A model generated the notes under the pieces. That model searched no databases. It saw only the letters and a program-made list of their open reading frames with translations, and had not been told where the DNA came from. From contig NZ_CP084115.1 of assembly GCF_020217465.1 (NCBI RefSeq), positions 3,348,001-3,412,000 of the forward strand: a DNA stretch of 64,000 bases, given 5' to 3'. Position 1 is the first letter of the stretch; each line of letters starts with the position of its first letter. The position numbers were made by a program, and so were the translations under genes. This document shows positions 62,031 through 64,000 of this stretch, piece after piece. The DNA is from Cobetia amphilecti (lineage in GTDB: Bacteria; Pseudomonadota; Gammaproteobacteria; Pseudomonadales; Halomonadaceae).

Positions 62031-63118
62031 TACAACTCTCCCTCATCCATCGTCGGCAATGGCATCGGCACGGCAAGCACCGCACGCCCCTCTTCCACGC
62101 CCAGCACTTCGGCCTGCTGCGGCGTCAGCATCAGCTGGCCGGTCGGCGTCAGGGCATAGCGCGCCAGCACGCAGCGGAAATCGCCGAGACGCTGGTTGGC
62201 CACCATCGCCGGCACCGCATCCGGCAGGCTTTCCTGCGGTCGGATACGCACCGGATGCCAACCGCACTGCTTGAAGGTGTGCAGACGCTCGCACTCCGCC
62301 AGCAGCAAGGGGCCGGCATCGAAGATGTCGACATGACGCGAGCGCGAGAAGCCCTCGGCGAGCATCTCCTGCATGGCGTACTCATGGTGCGGATTCTCAC
62401 GCCCGATGGCGGCACGCGCCTGGGGGGTGAGCAGCGGCAGATAGAGCGGGAACGGCGGCATGACCTCGGCGATGAAGCTCTTGGAACGCACCCCCGCCAT
62501 CTGATTGATTTCATTGAAATCACGATCAAAGAAGTGCTGACCGACGCTGTCCCAGAACGGGCTGACCTGACGCTCGTCGCGCGTTTCCAGATAGCCCGGG
62601 AAGGCCACCGCCAGTTCGGTGGCGAAGCGTTCCGGGTACTGGGCGATGAACATCAGGCGTGCGCGGCGCAGCAGGCTGTCCGCATCCGTCTCGCGGTAGC
62701 GGGCATCCAGCGACAGCGCGCACAGCAGCGTGGCATCCGACACCTCATGCGACAGCGACAGCGTCTGCACTTCGTGGCGCACGTTGAGCTGCTGCGAGGC
62801 GTGGATCAGCGTTTCCTGACGATAGGTGTAGTAGGCCTCGCGCGCGCCAGCCTCGGCGCGCAGCGAGGCGGTACCGACCACTTCGCCGGTGTCGAGATCT
62901 TCCAGCACGAAGCAGTAGATCTCGTCGCCCGGGAAGTCGATCTCGGCTCGCAGACTGCGCTGGGAGCGCAGAATGCGCTCCTCGAGGCGGTCACGATGTG
63001 CCGGCAGATTGGTCAGGCGAGGCGTGGCCGTGGCCGCGAGCCGCTCGAGGGCGAGCAGATCGCGGCTTTCGGCAGGCCGCACCACCAGCATCGGGGCACT
63101 GCTCATGGCGCTGCTCAT
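62030..63118 (-). CDS. aruF: Arginine/ornithine N-succinyltransferase alpha subunit
   Basis: A 362-residue AstA-family subunit, partner of AruG. Conserved segments are VVRPAESRDLLALERLA, TNLPAHRDRLEERILRS, and HVDIFDAGPLLLAECERL. The start overlaps the astC stop by four bases (ATGA), so the enzymes are translated in step. An internal ATG nine codons in (MLVVRPAES) aligns better with relatives and may be used. The name follows the Pseudomonas two-subunit enzyme. Confidence 0.92.
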   Translation of the reverse strand: MSSAMSSAPMLVVRPAESRDLLALERLAATATPRLTNLPAHRDRLEERILRSQRSLRAEIDFPGDEIYCFVLEDLDTGEVVGTASLRAEAGAREAYYTYRQETLIHASQQLNVRHEVQTLSLSHEVSDATLLCALSLDARYRETDADSLLRRARLMFIAQYPERFATELAVAFPGYLETRDERQVSPFWDSVGQHFFDRDFNEINQMAGVRSKSFIAEVMPPFPLYLPLLTPQARAAIGRENPHHEYAMQEMLAEGFSRSRHVDIFDAGPLLLAECERLHTFKQCGWHPVRIRPQESLPDAVPAMVANQRLGDFRCVLARYALTPTGQLMLTPQQAEVLGVEEGRAVLAVPMPLPTMDEGEL

Positions 63119-64000
63119 GCAGATGCAGAGGCGGCGACGAAATTCGCCACGGCGCGGTCGAGCTTGTCGAGACCACTCTGGATCTCCTCTTCGCTGATCA
63201 CCAGCGACGGCGCCAGACGCAGCACGTCAGGACCGGCGATCAGCACCATCAGGCCTTCTTCCATCGCCAGGTTGAGAATGTCCTTGGCACGCCCCGCGTA
63301 GTCCGGCGCCATCTGGGCACCGATCAACAGGCCCATGCCACGCACTTCCTTGAAGACACCGTGACGCTTGGCGATGCCTTCCAGGCCGTTGCGCAGCAGC
63401 TGGTGGCGGTGCGCGACACCGTCGAGGGTTTCCGGGGTGTCGATGGTCTCGAGCGCCGCCAGACCCACGGCACACGCCAGCGGGTTGCCGCCGTAGGTGG
63501 AACCGTGAGTGCCGATGGCCATGGCCGGTGCGATGCGATCGGTGGTCAGCATGGCGCCCAGCGGGAAGCCGCCGCCGATGCCCTTGGCGGTGGTCAGGAT
63601 GTCCGGCACCACACCGAAGTGCTGGTAGGCGTACAGGTGACCGGTACGCCCGGCACCGCTCTGGACTTCATCGAAGATCAGCAGCGCATCGTGCTGGTCG
63701 CACAGCTCACGCAGTCCTTCGAGGAATGCCTGCTCGCCCGGAATGATGCCGCCCTCGCCCTGCAGCGGCTCGACGATGATCGCGCAGGTGTCATCGCCCA
63801 TCAGCTCGCGCACGGAGTCGAGATTGTTGAATTCGGCGTGCTGGATACCGCCCGGAATCGGCCCGAAGCCCTGGGAATACTTGGGCTGGCCACCGACGCT
63901 GACGGTGAAGAAGGTGCGGCCATGGAAGGACTGACGGAAGGAGATGATCTTGTCCTTCTTCTCGCCATGGGTGTCGTGGGCGAAACGACGCGCCAGCTTG
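63115..64000 (-). CDS. astC: Succinylornithine/acetylornithine aminotransferase, 5' end outside window
   Basis: The C-terminal 295 residues or so of a PLP-dependent class III aminotransferase, third step of the pathway. The frame is open to the window edge without a start. Visible motifs are SFHGRTFFTVSVGGQPKYSQ, IVEPLQGEGGI, and LIFDEVQSGAGRTG (PLP-binding Asp), then ILTTAKGIGGGFPLGAM (PLP Lys) and GSTYGGNPLACAV. The AstC assignment rests on its place at the head of the aruF-aruG-astD-astB set; ArgD, its biosynthetic twin, has the same fold and can substitute. Confidence 0.93.
   Translation of the reverse strand, partial: KLARRFAHDTHGEKKDKIISFRQSFHGRTFFTVSVGGQPKYSQGFGPIPGGIQHAEFNNLDSVRELMGDDTCAIIVEPLQGEGGIIPGEQAFLEGLRELCDQHDALLIFDEVQSGAGRTGHLYAYQHFGVVPDILTTAKGIGGGFPLGAMLTTDRIAPAMAIGTHGSTYGGNPLACAVGLAALETIDTPETLDGVAHRHQLLRNGLEGIAKRHGVFKEVRGMGLLIGAQMAPDYAGRAKDILNLAMEEGLMVLIAGPDVLRLAPSLVISEEEIQSGLDKLDRAVANFVAASASA

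Noticed and set aside
1-64000. tRNA, rRNA, prophage, transposase or integrase
   Set aside because: None recognised on either strand; no flanking direct repeats of insertion type were seen.

Overview
This 64 kb window is a GC-rich, gene-dense stretch of a gammaproteobacterial chromosome, most like a marine or halophilic Halomonadaceae member (Cobetia/Halomonas type). The basis is the combination of a BetT-type choline transporter, the two-subunit arginine succinyltransferase pathway (AruF/AruG), a fructose PTS whose EIIA, HPr and EI are fused in one protein, and a gamma-butyrobetaine hydroxylase. Taxonomy is inferred from gene content only. I saw no rRNA, tRNA, CRISPR array, phage or insertion sequence. 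Genes are cut at both edges: an RND pump on the left and astC on the right.

Layout. (1) 1-6.0 kb: the end of an RND efflux permease, coupled to baeS-baeR, then a terminator and two secreted Spy/CpxP-like proteins. One of these carries three Spy-type repeats, so the block looks like an envelope-stress module. (2) 6.0-9.0 kb: a 1 kb gene-free region with an AT-rich island and a BetI-like palindrome, then betT. (3) 9.1-16.4 kb: fruB(EIIA-HPr-EI)-fruK-fruA facing the Cra/FruR repressor gene across a shared control region. (4) 16.5-20.0 kb: a hybrid histidine kinase with a secreted molybdopterin-fold protein. (5) 20.2-28.7 kb: a PhoD-like phosphatase coupled to a histone-deacetylase-family enzyme; then a MOSC protein, molybdate transporter modABC and a divergent LysR regulator. 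(6) 28.8-40 kb: two GST-fold proteins, a GNAT-nitrilase fusion with mtfA, a LysR/GBB-hydroxylase pair, a membrane diguanylate cyclase with a His-rich loop, a lipocalin, and a DUF1338 enzyme coupled to astE. (7) 40.5-45 kb: a basic amino acid ABC importer with two paralogous binding proteins. (8) 45.2-50.3 kb: a second RND pump (adaptor and permease, no outer membrane channel) and a small orphan protein. (9) 50.4-55.2 kb: a two-subunit molybdenum hydroxylase (IorA/IorB type) with XdhC and MocA maturation genes. (10) 55.6-64 kb: a glutamine amidotransferase, an MFS transporter, and the arginine catabolic operon astC-aruF-aruG-astD-astB.

The parts fit together. Molybdate uptake, cofactor cytidylylation, cofactor insertion and a molybdenum hydroxylase are all present. 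The arginine succinyltransferase pathway is complete but split: astE sits about 18 kb from the rest, next to the likely arginine/ornithine importer. Betaine and carnitine chemistry is represented by betT and the GBB hydroxylase. A cross-cutting feature is the frequency of short perfect or near-perfect tandem duplications at or just after stop codons.
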